Below are positions 7,477-16,485 of a DNA stretch of 49,076 bases, piece by piece. The DNA lies in assembly GCA_015709215.1 (NCBI GenBank), contig JACCQN010000026.1, positions 1-49,076 on the forward strand. Reading direction: 5' to 3'. The translations under genes and the position numbers were made by a program. Below the pieces are notes generated by a model, which saw nothing but the letters and a program-made list of their open reading frames with translations, was not told where the DNA came from and ran no database searches. Within the stretch, counting starts at the first letter, position 1; every line of letters starts with the position of its first letter. The DNA comes from Bacteroidales bacterium. Lineage in GTDB: Bacteria; Bacteroidota; Bacteroidia; Bacteroidales; F082.

Positions 7477-9519
7477 ATGAAAAAGTTTTTAATCATCACA
7501 TTTACAATAATATCTGGATTACACATGAATAATGTAAATGCATACGAATCAACGCAGAAGCTTGATTTTGGAGAAGAAGATATCCAGTTACTTATCAGCG
7601 AATTAAAGCAAAACTCTGAAGCTGATCAGTGGGAGCGCATAGCGCAGGGCGTTCATCAGGCAGCCGGGCTTTGGACTGCCGAAGATGGAAATTTTGAAGA
7701 CTTCAAGGCACTTTGCCACACCTATAATGCAAAAAACGCAGATGCCCGCGAACAAATGTTTTTGCGTATTCAAGACAATTTTGAATTGCTGTGGGGTGGT
7801 TTCAACAAAATGAATGTGGGATTAAAAATTCCACTTCATGTTGATCGGGGAGAAATCCTGGAAATTGACAGGATATTTGGAGGTTACAGTCCGGAAGCTC
7901 ACCTCAGCGCTGATTTCTTCAAAAATAAAATCGCTTTTATTGTTCAGCTTAACTTCCCACACTTTACCCTTAAAGAAAAAACAGAACTTGCTTCCGGCTG
8001 GAACCGCCTTGATTGGGCTTATGCGCGCATGGGTGACGTATTTACTTCACGAATTCCGGCCGCATTGCTGCAAAACTATGCTCAGCTTTCAACTGACGCC
8101 GATTCGTACATCTCTGATTACAACATTTATATGGGCAATTTGCGCGATGATAAGGGGAAGCAGTTGTTTCCTGATGATCTTAAATTGATCACGCATTGGG
8201 GTTTGCGCGATGAACTAAAAACACATTACGGCCATAAAGATGGTTATGAAAAGCAGGCCATGATTTATGCAGTAATGGAACGAATAATCAACCAGGAGAT
8301 ACCTCTTGAAGTGATCAATAAAAATGAATTTTTATGGAACCCCTTCACCAATATGATCACCAAAGAAGGGGCAACATTCCGTTATACTTTTGAGCCTGAT
8401 ACACGCTATCGTCACCTGCTGAATCTGCATGAGGCCCTACGCAAAATCGATGCTTATTCGCCAAGCGCTCCAAGCTATATTCAAAGACAGTTTGATGAAG
8501 CCATGGAGATTCCTGTTGATGATGTAGAGAAATTGTTTATTAGCTTGTTAAGCAATCCCATCATGAAAGATGTAGCTAAAATAATCGAGAAAAGAATGGG
8601 CCGTAAGCTACAACCCTGGGATATCTGGTACGATGGCTTTAAAACACGCTCCTCTCTGGATATTAATAAAATTGATGCTGTTTTAAAATCAAAATATCCT
8701 GACAAAAATGCCTTTGAGGCCGATCTGCCAAACATTCTTATCAAATTGGGTTTTGATGCTGACTCCGCAAAATCGCTGGCATCCCGCATCACAGTTGATC
8801 CTTCGAGAGGCGCAGGGCATGCCTGGGGAGCTGCCATGAAAGGCGACAAAGCCCGCTTGCGCACTCGCATCAGTGCAGATGGCATGGATTACAAAGGATA
8901 CAACATCGCCATCCATGAATTCGGACATAATGTGGAACAAACCATCACTTTGTATGATGTAGATTATTATATGCTGAATGGCGTTCCAAATACTTCATTT
9001 ACTGAAGCATTGGCCTTTGCCTTCCAGGCAAGGGATTTGGAACTTCTGGACATGGAAGTTGATAATGAAGAAGCAGCACATTTGGCAGCACTGGATCAAT
9101 TGTGGTCAAACTATGAAATTATGGGTATTGCGCTGGTTGATATCAGGGTTTGGAAATGGTTATACGACAATCCCGGAACAGATGAAACCAGGCTAAAAGA
9201 AGCTGTATTAGCTATTTCCAAAGAAGTTTGGAATACTTTTTATGCACCCGTTTTCGGCAAAAAAGGTTCACCCATCTTAGCCGTCTATTCTCATATGATT
9301 GATAGTCCGCTTTACCTGTCAGCGTATCCAATCGGGCAATTAATTGAATTTCAGTTTGGTCAATATATCAGCAATAAAGATTTTGCTACCGAAGTTTATA
9401 AAGCCTTTATGCAAGGACGACTTACACCTCAGGAATGGATGCAGGGAGCTGTGGGAGCCCCGATTTCTGTTGATCCGGTAATTATGAAAGCTAAAAAAGC
9501 AGTTAATTACTTTAAATAA
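7477..9519 (+). CDS. Secreted HExxH zinc metallopeptidase, M3-like
   Basis: This is a 680-residue protein with an N-terminal signal peptide (MKKFLIITFTIISGLHM, cleavage probably after VNAY or VNA). The zinc site is IHEFGHNVEQ (His480, Glu481, His484), followed 26 residues later by FTEALAFAFQ, where Glu510 would be the third ligand. This spacing, the mostly helical surroundings and the long N-terminal domain resemble M3-type gluzincins such as oligopeptidases, which trim short peptides. The signal peptide suggests that it works in the periplasm or outside the cell, unlike typical cytosolic M3 enzymes. There is no T9SS sorting domain. It lies downstream of a small membrane protein and ends with a terminator. 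The exact peptidase family is uncertain. Confidence 0.8.
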   Translation: MKKFLIITFTIISGLHMNNVNAYESTQKLDFGEEDIQLLISELKQNSEADQWERIAQGVHQAAGLWTAEDGNFEDFKALCHTYNAKNADAREQMFLRIQDNFELLWGGFNKMNVGLKIPLHVDRGEILEIDRIFGGYSPEAHLSADFFKNKIAFIVQLNFPHFTLKEKTELASGWNRLDWAYARMGDVFTSRIPAALLQNYAQLSTDADSYISDYNIYMGNLRDDKGKQLFPDDLKLITHWGLRDELKTHYGHKDGYEKQAMIYAVMERIINQEIPLEVINKNEFLWNPFTNMITKEGATFRYTFEPDTRYRHLLNLHEALRKIDAYSPSAPSYIQRQFDEAMEIPVDDVEKLFISLLSNPIMKDVAKIIEKRMGRKLQPWDIWYDGFKTRSSLDINKIDAVLKSKYPDKNAFEADLPNILIKLGFDADSAKSLASRITVDPSRGAGHAWGAAMKGDKARLRTRISADGMDYKGYNIAIHEFGHNVEQTITLYDVDYYMLNGVPNTSFTEALAFAFQARDLELLDMEVDNEEAAHLAALDQLWSNYEIMGIALVDIRVWKWLYDNPGTDETRLKEAVLAISKEVWNTFYAPVFGKKGSPILAVYSHMIDSPLYLSAYPIGQLIEFQFGQYISNKDFATEVYKAFMQGRLTPQEWMQGAVGAPISVDPVIMKAKKAVNYFK

Positions 9520-9547
9520 GAGCATCCTTTAAACAAAAACCAAATGA

Positions 9548-9575
9548 AGGATTGGCTAGAGTCGATCCTTTTTTT
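9548..9575 (+). terminator. Rho-independent terminator after the metallopeptidase gene
   Basis: AGGATTGG pairs with the CGATCCT side (9548-9569; two G-U pairs and a loop of about six bases), followed by seven T residues (9569-9575). It lies between convergent genes and touches the stop codon of the DoxX gene on the other strand. Confidence 0.65.
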
Positions 9576-9972
9576 ATCGGTCGATGGCATATTTCCCAGG
9601 ACCAAAAACAAATAAGGTGATATAGACAAGCAGATAAAGCAAACTCATTTCCATGCGGGAAAAAGGATCGCCGGCATGAACCACAAAGGCAGCAACTGTC
9701 ATTGTAAAAATAAGCGAAAAAGCAGCAAAGCGCGTCATAAAACCAAGCATAATAAGCACCGACCCGATCACTTCTGCACCAATTGCAAGTAGCATGGAGA
9801 TAAAACTTCCCACACCCAGCGGGTCAGGAAATCCTTCTGCTTTACCATCAAGTAAACGCATCAGCTTTGGGTACCCATGCGTAAGCATAAAGCCGCCAAT
9901 TGCTATCCTTAATATCAAAAGCCACGCTGATACCAAACTATTGTAAGGTTTTGAGGAGGTAAGAAAACTCAT
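9574..9972 (-). CDS. DoxX family membrane protein
   Basis: This 132-residue protein has four predicted transmembrane helices (about 15-35, 52-72, 77-97 and 108-126). The first helix carries LLILRIAIGGFMLTHGYPKL, and the glycine-rich segment VGSFISMLLAIGAEVIGSVL follows. Both are typical of the DoxX/DoxD family. Members sit in the cytoplasmic membrane and are linked to quinone or thiosulfate oxidoreduction or to oxidative stress, but few have a proven activity. It is downstream of the lpx genes on the same strand (39-base gap after lpxA), so it may be the last gene of that transcript. Function in this organism is not determined. Confidence 0.85.
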   Translation of the reverse strand: MSFLTSSKPYNSLVSAWLLILRIAIGGFMLTHGYPKLMRLLDGKAEGFPDPLGVGSFISMLLAIGAEVIGSVLIMLGFMTRFAAFSLIFTMTVAAFVVHAGDPFSRMEMSLLYLLVYITLFVFGPGKYAIDR

Positions 9973-10011
9973 ATACTGCTTTATCTAAAATGTTTGCAAA
10001 AAATGACCTGA

Positions 10012-10806
10012 TTATTCCTTTTCCCGCAACTTTCCATATCCTTTCATTATACCACGTGTTGAATTTGAAACAAAACTCAAAATCTCATCACGCTCGGGCG
10101 AAACAGGAAAGTTAGCTTCGATATAACTAACAGCCTGCGATACATTTTTCCCCTTGAGGTAAATAATTCGATAAATATCCTGAATGGCGTTGATCCGATC
10201 ATCTGTAAAGCCACGCCGCCGCAAGCCAATGGAATTAACTCCAATGTATGAGAGCGGTTCACGTCCGGCTTTGGTAAATGGAGGCACATCTTTACGCGCC
10301 ATACCTCCACCGCTGATCATCGAATGGGCACCAATTTGCACAAATTGATGCACAGCTGCCAATCCACCAATTATGGCCCAGTCATCAACTTTGATGTGAC
10401 CAGCCAGATTACATGCATTGGCCAAAATAACATTGTCGCCGATAATACAATCGTGAGCAACGTGCACATAAGCCATTAGCAGACAATTATTGCCCACTAC
10501 TGTTTTCCAGTTTGCTTTGGTGCCTTTGTTTATGGTGACAAACTCACGAATGGTAGTGTTGTTACCAATACGCACGATTGTTTCTTCACCATTATATTTC
10601 AAATCCTGTGGAGCTGCGGAGATTACCGCCCCTGGATAAATCCGGCAGTTTTTTCCAATTCGGGCACCTTCCATGACCGTCACATTAGAGCCGATCCAGG
10701 TTCCTTCCTCTATTACAACGTTCTTTTCAATATTCACAAAAGGTTCAATCACAACATTATTGGCAATTTTTGCCTGCGGATGAACATATGCCAGTGGTTG
10801 ATTCAT
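10012..10806 (-). CDS. lpxA: Acyl-ACP--UDP-N-acetylglucosamine O-acyltransferase
   Basis: LpxA carries out the first step of lipid A synthesis, moving a hydroxyacyl chain from ACP to the 3-OH of UDP-GlcNAc in the cytosol. The first 190 residues are left-handed beta-helix hexapeptide repeats (such as IGKNCR, VVGNNC, IIGDNV). The catalytic His is in YVHVAHDCIIGD (His118). The C-terminal part (about 190-264) is the helical LpxA domain (RRRGFTDDRINAIQDIYRI). The length of 264 residues fits the family. It starts 15 bases after the lpxC-fabZ stop and belongs to the lpxD-lpxC/fabZ-lpxA operon. Confidence 0.96.
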   Translation of the reverse strand: MNQPLAYVHPQAKIANNVVIEPFVNIEKNVVIEEGTWIGSNVTVMEGARIGKNCRIYPGAVISAAPQDLKYNGEETIVRIGNNTTIREFVTINKGTKANWKTVVGNNCLLMAYVHVAHDCIIGDNVILANACNLAGHIKVDDWAIIGGLAAVHQFVQIGAHSMISGGGMARKDVPPFTKAGREPLSYIGVNSIGLRRRGFTDDRINAIQDIYRIIYLKGKNVSQAVSYIEANFPVSPERDEILSFVSNSTRGIMKGYGKLREKE

Positions 10807-10821
10807 AGCAGTTTATTGAGT

Positions 10822-12213
10822 TTAATGTTTTCTGGCAATTTGAGCCATTAGTTTTCCTTCGGTCACAATTTTGTCGCCAACATAAGCAATTCCCCTCATA
10901 TTGCAAATCCCACGGCGAATAGGTGAAGTGAGTTCGAGTGAAAAAACGATTGTATCTCCGGGAACTACCTTATTGCGAAACTTTGCCTCTTCAATTTTAA
11001 GGAAATAGGTGATGTAATTTTCCGGATCAGGAACAGAATGCAACACAAAAATACCACCAGTTTGAGCCATGGCTTCAATTTGCAGAACACCCGGCATAAC
11101 AGGCTCTTCGGGAAAATGTCCGACAAAAAAATGTTCATTCATCGTAACATTTTTTACTCCTATAATATGTTCCTCACTGATCTCAATAATTTTGTCGATC
11201 AACAAAAAAGGCGGACGATGAGGTAAGATTTTCCGTATCTGAATAATATCATACACAGGTGGCTTATTCAGGTCGAAGGGGGGTTCTCTTAACATGATCT
11301 GTTTTTTAGTTTGTTCCTTTATTAATTTAGCAAATTCGGTATTAGCGAAATGGCCAGGCCTGTATGCTTTTACGTGACCTTTGATGCGCTTTCCCAGGAG
11401 ACTTAAATCTCCAATTACATCAAGCAATTTATGTCTGGCAGGTTCGTTCGGAAAATGAAGATCCAGATTATTCAGAATCCCTTCATCCTTAACTTTAACT
11501 TTAGGTTTCCGGAATAAATCAGCCAAACGATCCAGCTCCTCCTGGCTCACCTTACGGTTTACAAATACAATGGCATTGCTCAAATCACCTCCTCTGATCA
11601 GGTTATTTTTGAGCAAAAACTCCAGTTCATGCAAAAAAACAAAAGTCCGGCAAGGGGCTATTTCATCTTTAAAAAGTGATAAATCACTGAGGGATGCATA
11701 TTGAATATTAAGCACTTGTGTGCCATAATCAATTTTTACATCAACCTTAAATGTTTCGGCAGGTTCGATCAGGAGTTCAAATCCTTTCTCGTCATTTATA
11801 AGGTGGATGGGTTGCTTTATCTCGATATACTCTCGCACGGCGTTCTGCTGCGCAATTCCGGCTGATTCCAATGCTTCCACAAAAAAACGTGAACTGCCAT
11901 CACGAATTGGAATTTCATCCATATCCAGATCAATCATCAGGTTGTCAACTCCAAGCCCCATTGTTGCTGCTAGCACATGCTCGATGGTATAAATCCTGGT
12001 TCCATTTTGCCCTATTGTTGTTCCGCGTGAAGTATCAACCACATAATCTATATTTGCATCAATTACGGGTTGTCCATCAAGGTCAGTGCGTCTGAACTTA
12101 ATACCATGGTTGGCAGGAGCGGGATTAAAAGTAATACTGCCTTGCTGTCCGGTATGAAGGCCAGTGCCTTCAACACGAACAACCTTTTTGATAGTACATT
12201 GATTTTCTGTCAT
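10822..12213 (-). CDS. lpxC-fabZ: Bifunctional LpxC deacetylase / FabZ dehydratase
   Basis: Two enzymes are fused in one 463-residue chain. Residues 1-305 are LpxC, the zinc deacetylase that commits UDP-3-O-acyl-GlcNAc to lipid A; Glu78-His79 (TIEHV), His261 and Asp265 (RHKLLDVIGD), and His288 (RPGHFAN) are in place. Residues about 315-463 are FabZ, the beta-hydroxyacyl-ACP dehydratase of fatty acid synthesis; KILPHRPPFLLID, GHFPEEPVMPG (His366) and LQIEAMAQTGG (Glu380) are present. The fusion is a hallmark of Bacteroidota and links the branch point where hydroxyacyl-ACP goes either to lipid A or to chain elongation. It lies between lpxD and lpxA. Confidence 0.97.
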   Translation of the reverse strand: MTENQCTIKKVVRVEGTGLHTGQQGSITFNPAPANHGIKFRRTDLDGQPVIDANIDYVVDTSRGTTIGQNGTRIYTIEHVLAATMGLGVDNLMIDLDMDEIPIRDGSSRFFVEALESAGIAQQNAVREYIEIKQPIHLINDEKGFELLIEPAETFKVDVKIDYGTQVLNIQYASLSDLSLFKDEIAPCRTFVFLHELEFLLKNNLIRGGDLSNAIVFVNRKVSQEELDRLADLFRKPKVKVKDEGILNNLDLHFPNEPARHKLLDVIGDLSLLGKRIKGHVKAYRPGHFANTEFAKLIKEQTKKQIMLREPPFDLNKPPVYDIIQIRKILPHRPPFLLIDKIIEISEEHIIGVKNVTMNEHFFVGHFPEEPVMPGVLQIEAMAQTGGIFVLHSVPDPENYITYFLKIEEAKFRNKVVPGDTIVFSLELTSPIRRGICNMRGIAYVGDKIVTEGKLMAQIARKH

Positions 12214-12281
12214 AAGTTTGCGACAAAATCTAGATTTGCATCATAAAAAGTCTGCGCAAAAGTAAGCGTTTTCAGTCAACT

Positions 12282-13331
12282 TCACACTTTAGAATTACGC
12301 GATTGAATTTCAGCAATTTGCTTTTCGAGTTGCTGTATTCTGTCCATGAGGCGATCCAAGCGTCGGGTATGCATATAAATACGTTTGTACTCATCGGCAG
12401 GAATGGCCGGTGAACCCATAAAAACAGCATCTTTTTTCCGAATACTTGTTCCTACGCCTGACTGAGCAGCCAGTTTTACGCCATCAGCAATATTTAAATG
12501 GCCGGCAAGTCCGACCTGCCCTCCAAACATACAGTTTTTACCAATTTTTGTTGACCCGCTGATGCCAGTTTGTGCGGCAATAACCGTATTTTCTCCAATT
12601 TCAACATTATGCGCTACCTGTATCAGATTGTCCAGCTTCACACCTTTGCGAATCACGGTTGCACCAAGCGTTGCCCTGTCGATGGTGGTATTGGCACCAA
12701 TTTCGACATAATCCTCCAAAATTACCTGACCAATCTGTGGCACCTTTTTATATTGATTGTCCGACTGCGGTGCAAAACCAAAACCATCACTTCCAAGCAC
12801 GGCTCCGGCATGAATAATACAAGCTTTGCCTAAAACAGTTCCCGGATACAATTTCACACCCGGGTACAAAATACAATCGTCGGCAATTTGACAATCGTCT
12901 CCAATATAAACCTGAGGATAGATTTTTACCCGATCACCCAGTTTTACCCGATCCCCGATATAAGCAAATGCACCAGCATATATTTCATCTCCATAGCTTG
13001 AATCATGACCAAAAAATGCTAAAGAAGAAATTCCTGTTTTATTGTTAGTGTTTTGCTGATATACTTCCAACAATTTTGCGAAGGATGAATAAGCATCTTC
13101 AACCCTGATTAGCGTTGTTTTTAAAGGCTTTTCAGCTTTAAAATCGTTATTAACAATAACTATACTTGCTTTCGTTTCATATATATAAGGTGTATATTTC
13201 ACATTAGCCAAAAAACTCAGTGTTTCCGGCTTTCCTTCTTCTATCCTCGAAACATTGGAAACCAAAACGTTTTCATCACCTTCAACAACACCTGATAGTA
13301 AGGCAGCAATCTGAGCAGCAGTAAATTTCAT
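12282..13331 (-). CDS. lpxD: UDP-3-O-acylglucosamine N-acyltransferase
   Basis: LpxD adds the N-linked hydroxyacyl chain in the third step of lipid A synthesis. The N-terminal uridine-binding domain (about 1-100) is followed by hexapeptide repeats of a left-handed beta-helix (about 100-300). Catalytic His241 lies in [12 protein letters not shown], and GSDGFGFAP is also conserved. A C-terminal helix ([17 protein letters not shown]) is typical. I start at ATG 13329-13331 ([12 protein letters not shown]), giving 349 residues, because the 14 extra upstream residues lack similarity to the family. It is the first gene of the lpx operon; lpxC-fabZ follows after 68 bases, the longest gap in the operon. 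Confidence 0.95.
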   Translation of the reverse strand: MKFTAAQIAALLSGVVEGDENVLVSNVSRIEEGKPETLSFLANVKYTPYIYETKASIVIVNNDFKAEKPLKTTLIRVEDAYSSFAKLLEVYQQNTNNKTGISSLAFFGHDSSYGDEIYAGAFAYIGDRVKLGDRVKIYPQVYIGDDCQIADDCILYPGVKLYPGTVLGKACIIHAGAVLGSDGFGFAPQSDNQYKKVPQIGQVILEDYVEIGANTTIDRATLGATVIRKGVKLDNLIQVAHNVEIGENTVIAAQTGISGSTKIGKNCMFGGQVGLAGHLNIADGVKLAAQSGVGTSIRKKDAVFMGSPAIPADEYKRIYMHTRRLDRLMDRIQQLEKQIAEIQSRNSKV

Positions 13332-13556
13332 TTCTTTTCTTTTAGTTAATTCAAAAGGCTTGCTAATCCACACAAATAGAATTCAAATCGGCTGCAATTT
13401 ACGATTATTCGATAGACTACATGATACCCCCACTGTTTTAGCTGATAAAATAAATGCTGGAAGCATGTGTGTAAAAATTCCGTAACACGCTTAAATTGTT
13501 TAACTTACATTATTTGTCTTTAACTTTTTTTAACGCAGCTACTCCCTCGCCTTTGC

Positions 13557-13564
13557 TATATTTG
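13557..13564 (+). promoter_or_regulatory. Possible -7 element ahead of the moxR/Bat operon
   Basis: TATATTTG followed by CAATCC matches the Bacteroidota -7 box and lies about 30 bases before the moxR start. No TTG is present at the expected 19-21 base distance, so the promoter may need an activator or an alternative sigma factor. Confidence 0.4.
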
Positions 13565-13593
13565 CAATCCAAAAAAACTACTTAATTTAAAAT

Positions 13594-14586
13594 ATGATGC
13601 AAACAGATATCAGCGCCTTGAATGAAAAAATCCAGCAGGAAAGTCAGTTTATCGACCTGATAAATCTGGAGATGAACAAAGTTATTATAGGTCAAAAAGC
13701 CATGACCGAACGATTACTGATTGGCCTGTTGGGCAATGGTCATATTTTACTGGAGGGTGTTCCTGGGTTGGCCAAAACGCTTGCCATTAAGTCGCTTGCA
13801 AACGTGATTAAAGCTGATTTCAGCAGAATACAGTTCACGCCTGATCTTTTACCTGCCGACCTTTTAGGCACGCTCATCTATAGCCAGAAATCTGAAGAGT
13901 TTGTGGTGCGCAAAGGCCCTATTTTCGCTAATTTTATTTTGGCTGATGAGATCAACCGTTCCCCTGCTAAGGTGCAGAGCGCATTGCTGGAAGCCATGCA
14001 GGAACGTCAGATTACTATTGGTGATGAAACTTTTAATCTTCCCGATCCATTTTTGGTAATGGCCACACAAAACCCCATCGAACAAGAAGGAACCTATCCC
14101 CTTCCCGAAGCTCAGGTGGACCGTTTTATGCTGAAAGTAGTTATTAATTATCCCAAAAAAGAAGAAGAAAAATTAATTCTAAGACAAAATATAACCAGCG
14201 AACAGCCAACAACCAATCCGGCAATCAGTCCCGAGCTGATATTGAAAGCCAGAGCAGTTACCAGAGAAGTATATCTGGATGAAAAAATTGAAAATTACAT
14301 CACTGATATTGTTTTCGCTTCGCGCTATCCTGCTGATTACCGGTTAAAAAAATTTGAAAATCTGATCAGCTATGGCGGTTCACCACGTGCCAGCATCAAT
14401 CTTGCACTTGCTTCAAAAGCTTATGCATTTATCAAACGCCGGGGCTATGTAATTCCCGAGGATGTGCGCGCCATTGCGCATGATGTGTTGCGTCATCGTA
14501 TTGGTTTAACTTATGAAGCTGAAGCAGAAAATGTTACATCCGAAGAGATCATCAATGAGATTTTGAATACGATAGAAGTGCCATAA
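13594..14586 (+). CDS. MoxR-family AAA+ ATPase
   Basis: This is a chaperone-like AAA+ ATPase that works with von Willebrand factor A (VWA) proteins, thought to help insert metals or assemble envelope complexes. Walker A is EGVPGLAKT (residues 54-62), Walker B FILADE (Asp118, Glu119), and a sensor segment lies in ATQNPIEQEGTYPLPEAQ. The C-terminal lid domain covers about 235-330. The length of 330 residues is normal. It is the first gene of the moxR-DUF58-Bat cluster, an arrangement conserved in Bacteroidota and spirochaetes and needed for aerotolerance in Bacteroides fragilis. The second Met of the MM start is also possible. Confidence 0.95.
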   Translation: MMQTDISALNEKIQQESQFIDLINLEMNKVIIGQKAMTERLLIGLLGNGHILLEGVPGLAKTLAIKSLANVIKADFSRIQFTPDLLPADLLGTLIYSQKSEEFVVRKGPIFANFILADEINRSPAKVQSALLEAMQERQITIGDETFNLPDPFLVMATQNPIEQEGTYPLPEAQVDRFMLKVVINYPKKEEEKLILRQNITSEQPTTNPAISPELILKARAVTREVYLDEKIENYITDIVFASRYPADYRLKKFENLISYGGSPRASINLALASKAYAFIKRRGYVIPEDVRAIAHDVLRHRIGLTYEAEAENVTSEEIINEILNTIEVP

Positions 14587-14629
14587 AATCATTTTACCTT
14601 AAGGCATTTATAACGCAATCAATACCATC

Positions 14630-15508
14630 GTGGAATCAACGGAAATTTTAAAAAAAGTTAGGAAGATAGAAATTAAGACGCGAGGATTGTCCAATCAAAT
14701 TTTTTCGGGACAATACCACAGCGCTTTCAAAGGAAGAGGCATGGCATTCAGCGAAGTGCGCGAATATCAATATGGCGACGATATCCGCAACATCGACTGG
14801 AACGTAACCGCACGCTTTAATCATCCTTATATTAAAATCTTTGAGGAAGAGCGCGAGCTCACTGTGATGCTTGTTGTGGATGTTTCAGGATCGAACGATT
14901 TTGGATCTGGCACACAGCTCAAGCGAATGCTGGCTGCCGAAATAGCTGCCGTTCTCGCTTTTTCCGCCATTCAAAATAATGATAAAGTTGGCGTGATTTT
15001 TTTTAGTGATCAAGTCGAGAAGTTTATTCCACCAAAGAAAGGAACCAGTCACATCCTCAGAATTATTCGTGAAATTATCAGTTTTTCGCCTCAGCATCAA
15101 GGCACTGACATCGCCGAAGGCCTGCGCTTCCTGACAAGCGCTATCAAAAAGAAATCGACAGCATTTTTGATTTCTGATTTTATGACATCTTCTACTTTTG
15201 ATCATGCGCTTAGAATCGCTTCCCGAAAACACGACCTTGTAGCCCTGCGCATTACAGACAAAAGAGAACTGGATATTCCACCACTTGGTTTGCTCAAACT
15301 TCGTGATCCTGAAACAAACAATGAAATCTGGATTGATAGTTCTTCCATTGCATTCCGACACGACTATAAACAAAAAATTCTGGCTAAATCACAGATGCTC
15401 AATCAACTCTTTGCACGAAGTGGCATAGATAATACCCAATTATTTACTGATGAAGATTATGTGAAGCCCTTAATGAAACTTTTTAAGCGAAGGGAGGCCA
15501 GACGATGA
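14630..15508 (+). CDS. DUF58 domain protein (VWA-like), Bat cluster
   Basis: This 292-residue cytoplasmic protein has the DUF58 signature DDIRNIDWNVTARF (residues 50-63) and a VWA-type fold with a metal-ion-dependent adhesion site (MIDAS), VVDVSGSND (Asp84, Ser86, Ser88). These proteins pair with MoxR ATPases, but the biochemical role is unproven. The start codon is GTG at 14630-14632, 43 bases after moxR. It overlaps the next gene by 4 bases (ATGA). It has no signal peptide and no transmembrane helix, unlike BatA and BatB. Confidence 0.93.
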   Translation: MESTEILKKVRKIEIKTRGLSNQIFSGQYHSAFKGRGMAFSEVREYQYGDDIRNIDWNVTARFNHPYIKIFEEERELTVMLVVDVSGSNDFGSGTQLKRMLAAEIAAVLAFSAIQNNDKVGVIFFSDQVEKFIPPKKGTSHILRIIREIISFSPQHQGTDIAEGLRFLTSAIKKKSTAFLISDFMTSSTFDHALRIASRKHDLVALRITDKRELDIPPLGLLKLRDPETNNEIWIDSSSIAFRHDYKQKILAKSQMLNQLFARSGIDNTQLFTDEDYVKPLMKLFKRREARR

Positions 15509-16485
15509 AATCACTTAAAATGCTTTTAGTTTTAAGTTTAACAATTGTATTTGGATATCATTTGAATGGTCAGTCTGTTGAAGCAATTAGCAAAATTAGT
15601 ACTGATTCGCTGAAACCGGGGGAGCGTTTGATTCTAGAAATCAACATGAAAGCTCCGGAAGGTTTTGAAGTTGCATGGCCTGACTTTCAGGATACACTCA
15701 CTGCCGGAATAGAGATCTTAGGTAAAAGCCCTATTGAGCAAATTCCACTTGATAAAGACGGCAATGTGTGGATGCGTCAGGAGCTCACACTCACCATGTT
15801 TGATACAGGTTATCAGGTAGTTCCTCCTGTAAAACTTAGTTTTAAACCGCGCGGCGACTCTACTCTTTTCGAAGCCAGCACACCTCAGCATCAGGTTTAT
15901 GTAATACCTGTTCAAATTGATACGACAGCAAGTTTCAAGCCTATCATCGGGCCTCGCCAAGAGCCCATAAGCTTTGCCGAAATTTTGCCCTGGATCATTG
16001 GCGGACTTGGCTTAGCCGCCATTATCGCCCTGATTATCTGGTTTTTTGTTTACCGCCAACGCAAAGAAAAACCTACCCCCATTTTCCAGAAACCTGTAAT
16101 TCCACCATATTCAAAAGCTCTGGAAGAACTGGAATCTCTTAGACATAAAAAACTTTGGCAAAACGGAAAAGTTAAAGCCTATTATTCTGAATTAACAGAA
16201 ATCGTGCGTGTTTACATTGAAGATCAATTTAAGGTACCGGCTGTTGAAATGACTACAGCAGAAATCCTTCGGGGAATAAAACCGCTGAAAATAAATACCG
16301 AGGCCACCAGTAAACTGGAGCAAACGCTTCAAATTGCCGACCTCGTAAAATTTGCTAAAATGCAGCCTTCAGCTTTGGAAAATGATCTCTGTTTGGAAAA
16401 TATGATCGTTTTTGTTAAAGAAAGTCATGCCAATGTAGCCATTCAGGAATCAAGCAATGATGAGAAAAAGGAGGATGAGCTATGA
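15505..16485 (+). CDS. Membrane-anchored BatD-like accessory protein of the Bat operon
   Basis: This 326-residue protein has a signal peptide (MKSLKMLLVLSLTIVFGYHL). A beta-rich periplasmic domain (about 23-150) begins VEAISKISTDSLKPGERLIL, resembling the Ig-like N-terminus of BatD. One transmembrane helix lies at about 155-180 (LPWIIGGLGLAAIIALIIWF), followed by a cytoplasmic domain. The architecture is that of a short BatD-like protein. It overlaps both neighbours by 4 bases (ATGA), so it is translationally coupled to the DUF58 gene and batA. The function is unknown. It probably links the cytoplasmic MoxR/DUF58 proteins with the periplasmic VWA domains, which is inference from topology and position. 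Confidence 0.8.
   Translation: MKSLKMLLVLSLTIVFGYHLNGQSVEAISKISTDSLKPGERLILEINMKAPEGFEVAWPDFQDTLTAGIEILGKSPIEQIPLDKDGNVWMRQELTLTMFDTGYQVVPPVKLSFKPRGDSTLFEASTPQHQVYVIPVQIDTTASFKPIIGPRQEPISFAEILPWIIGGLGLAAIIALIIWFFVYRQRKEKPTPIFQKPVIPPYSKALEELESLRHKKLWQNGKVKAYYSELTEIVRVYIEDQFKVPAVEMTTAEILRGIKPLKINTEATSKLEQTLQIADLVKFAKMQPSALENDLCLENMIVFVKESHANVAIQESSNDEKKEDEL

Noticed and set aside
12019-12034. parS-like 16-mer inside lpxC-fabZ (TGTTCCGCGTGAAGTA)
   Set aside because: It matches the parS consensus at only 12 of 16 positions and lies in conserved coding sequence. A by-eye scan found no full parS site, so I do not call it.
12257-12264. TACTTTTG -7-like box on the minus strand between lpxD and lpxC-fabZ
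   Set aside because: No TTG lies at 17-22 bases, and the genes are part of one operon; evidence is too weak for a promoter call.
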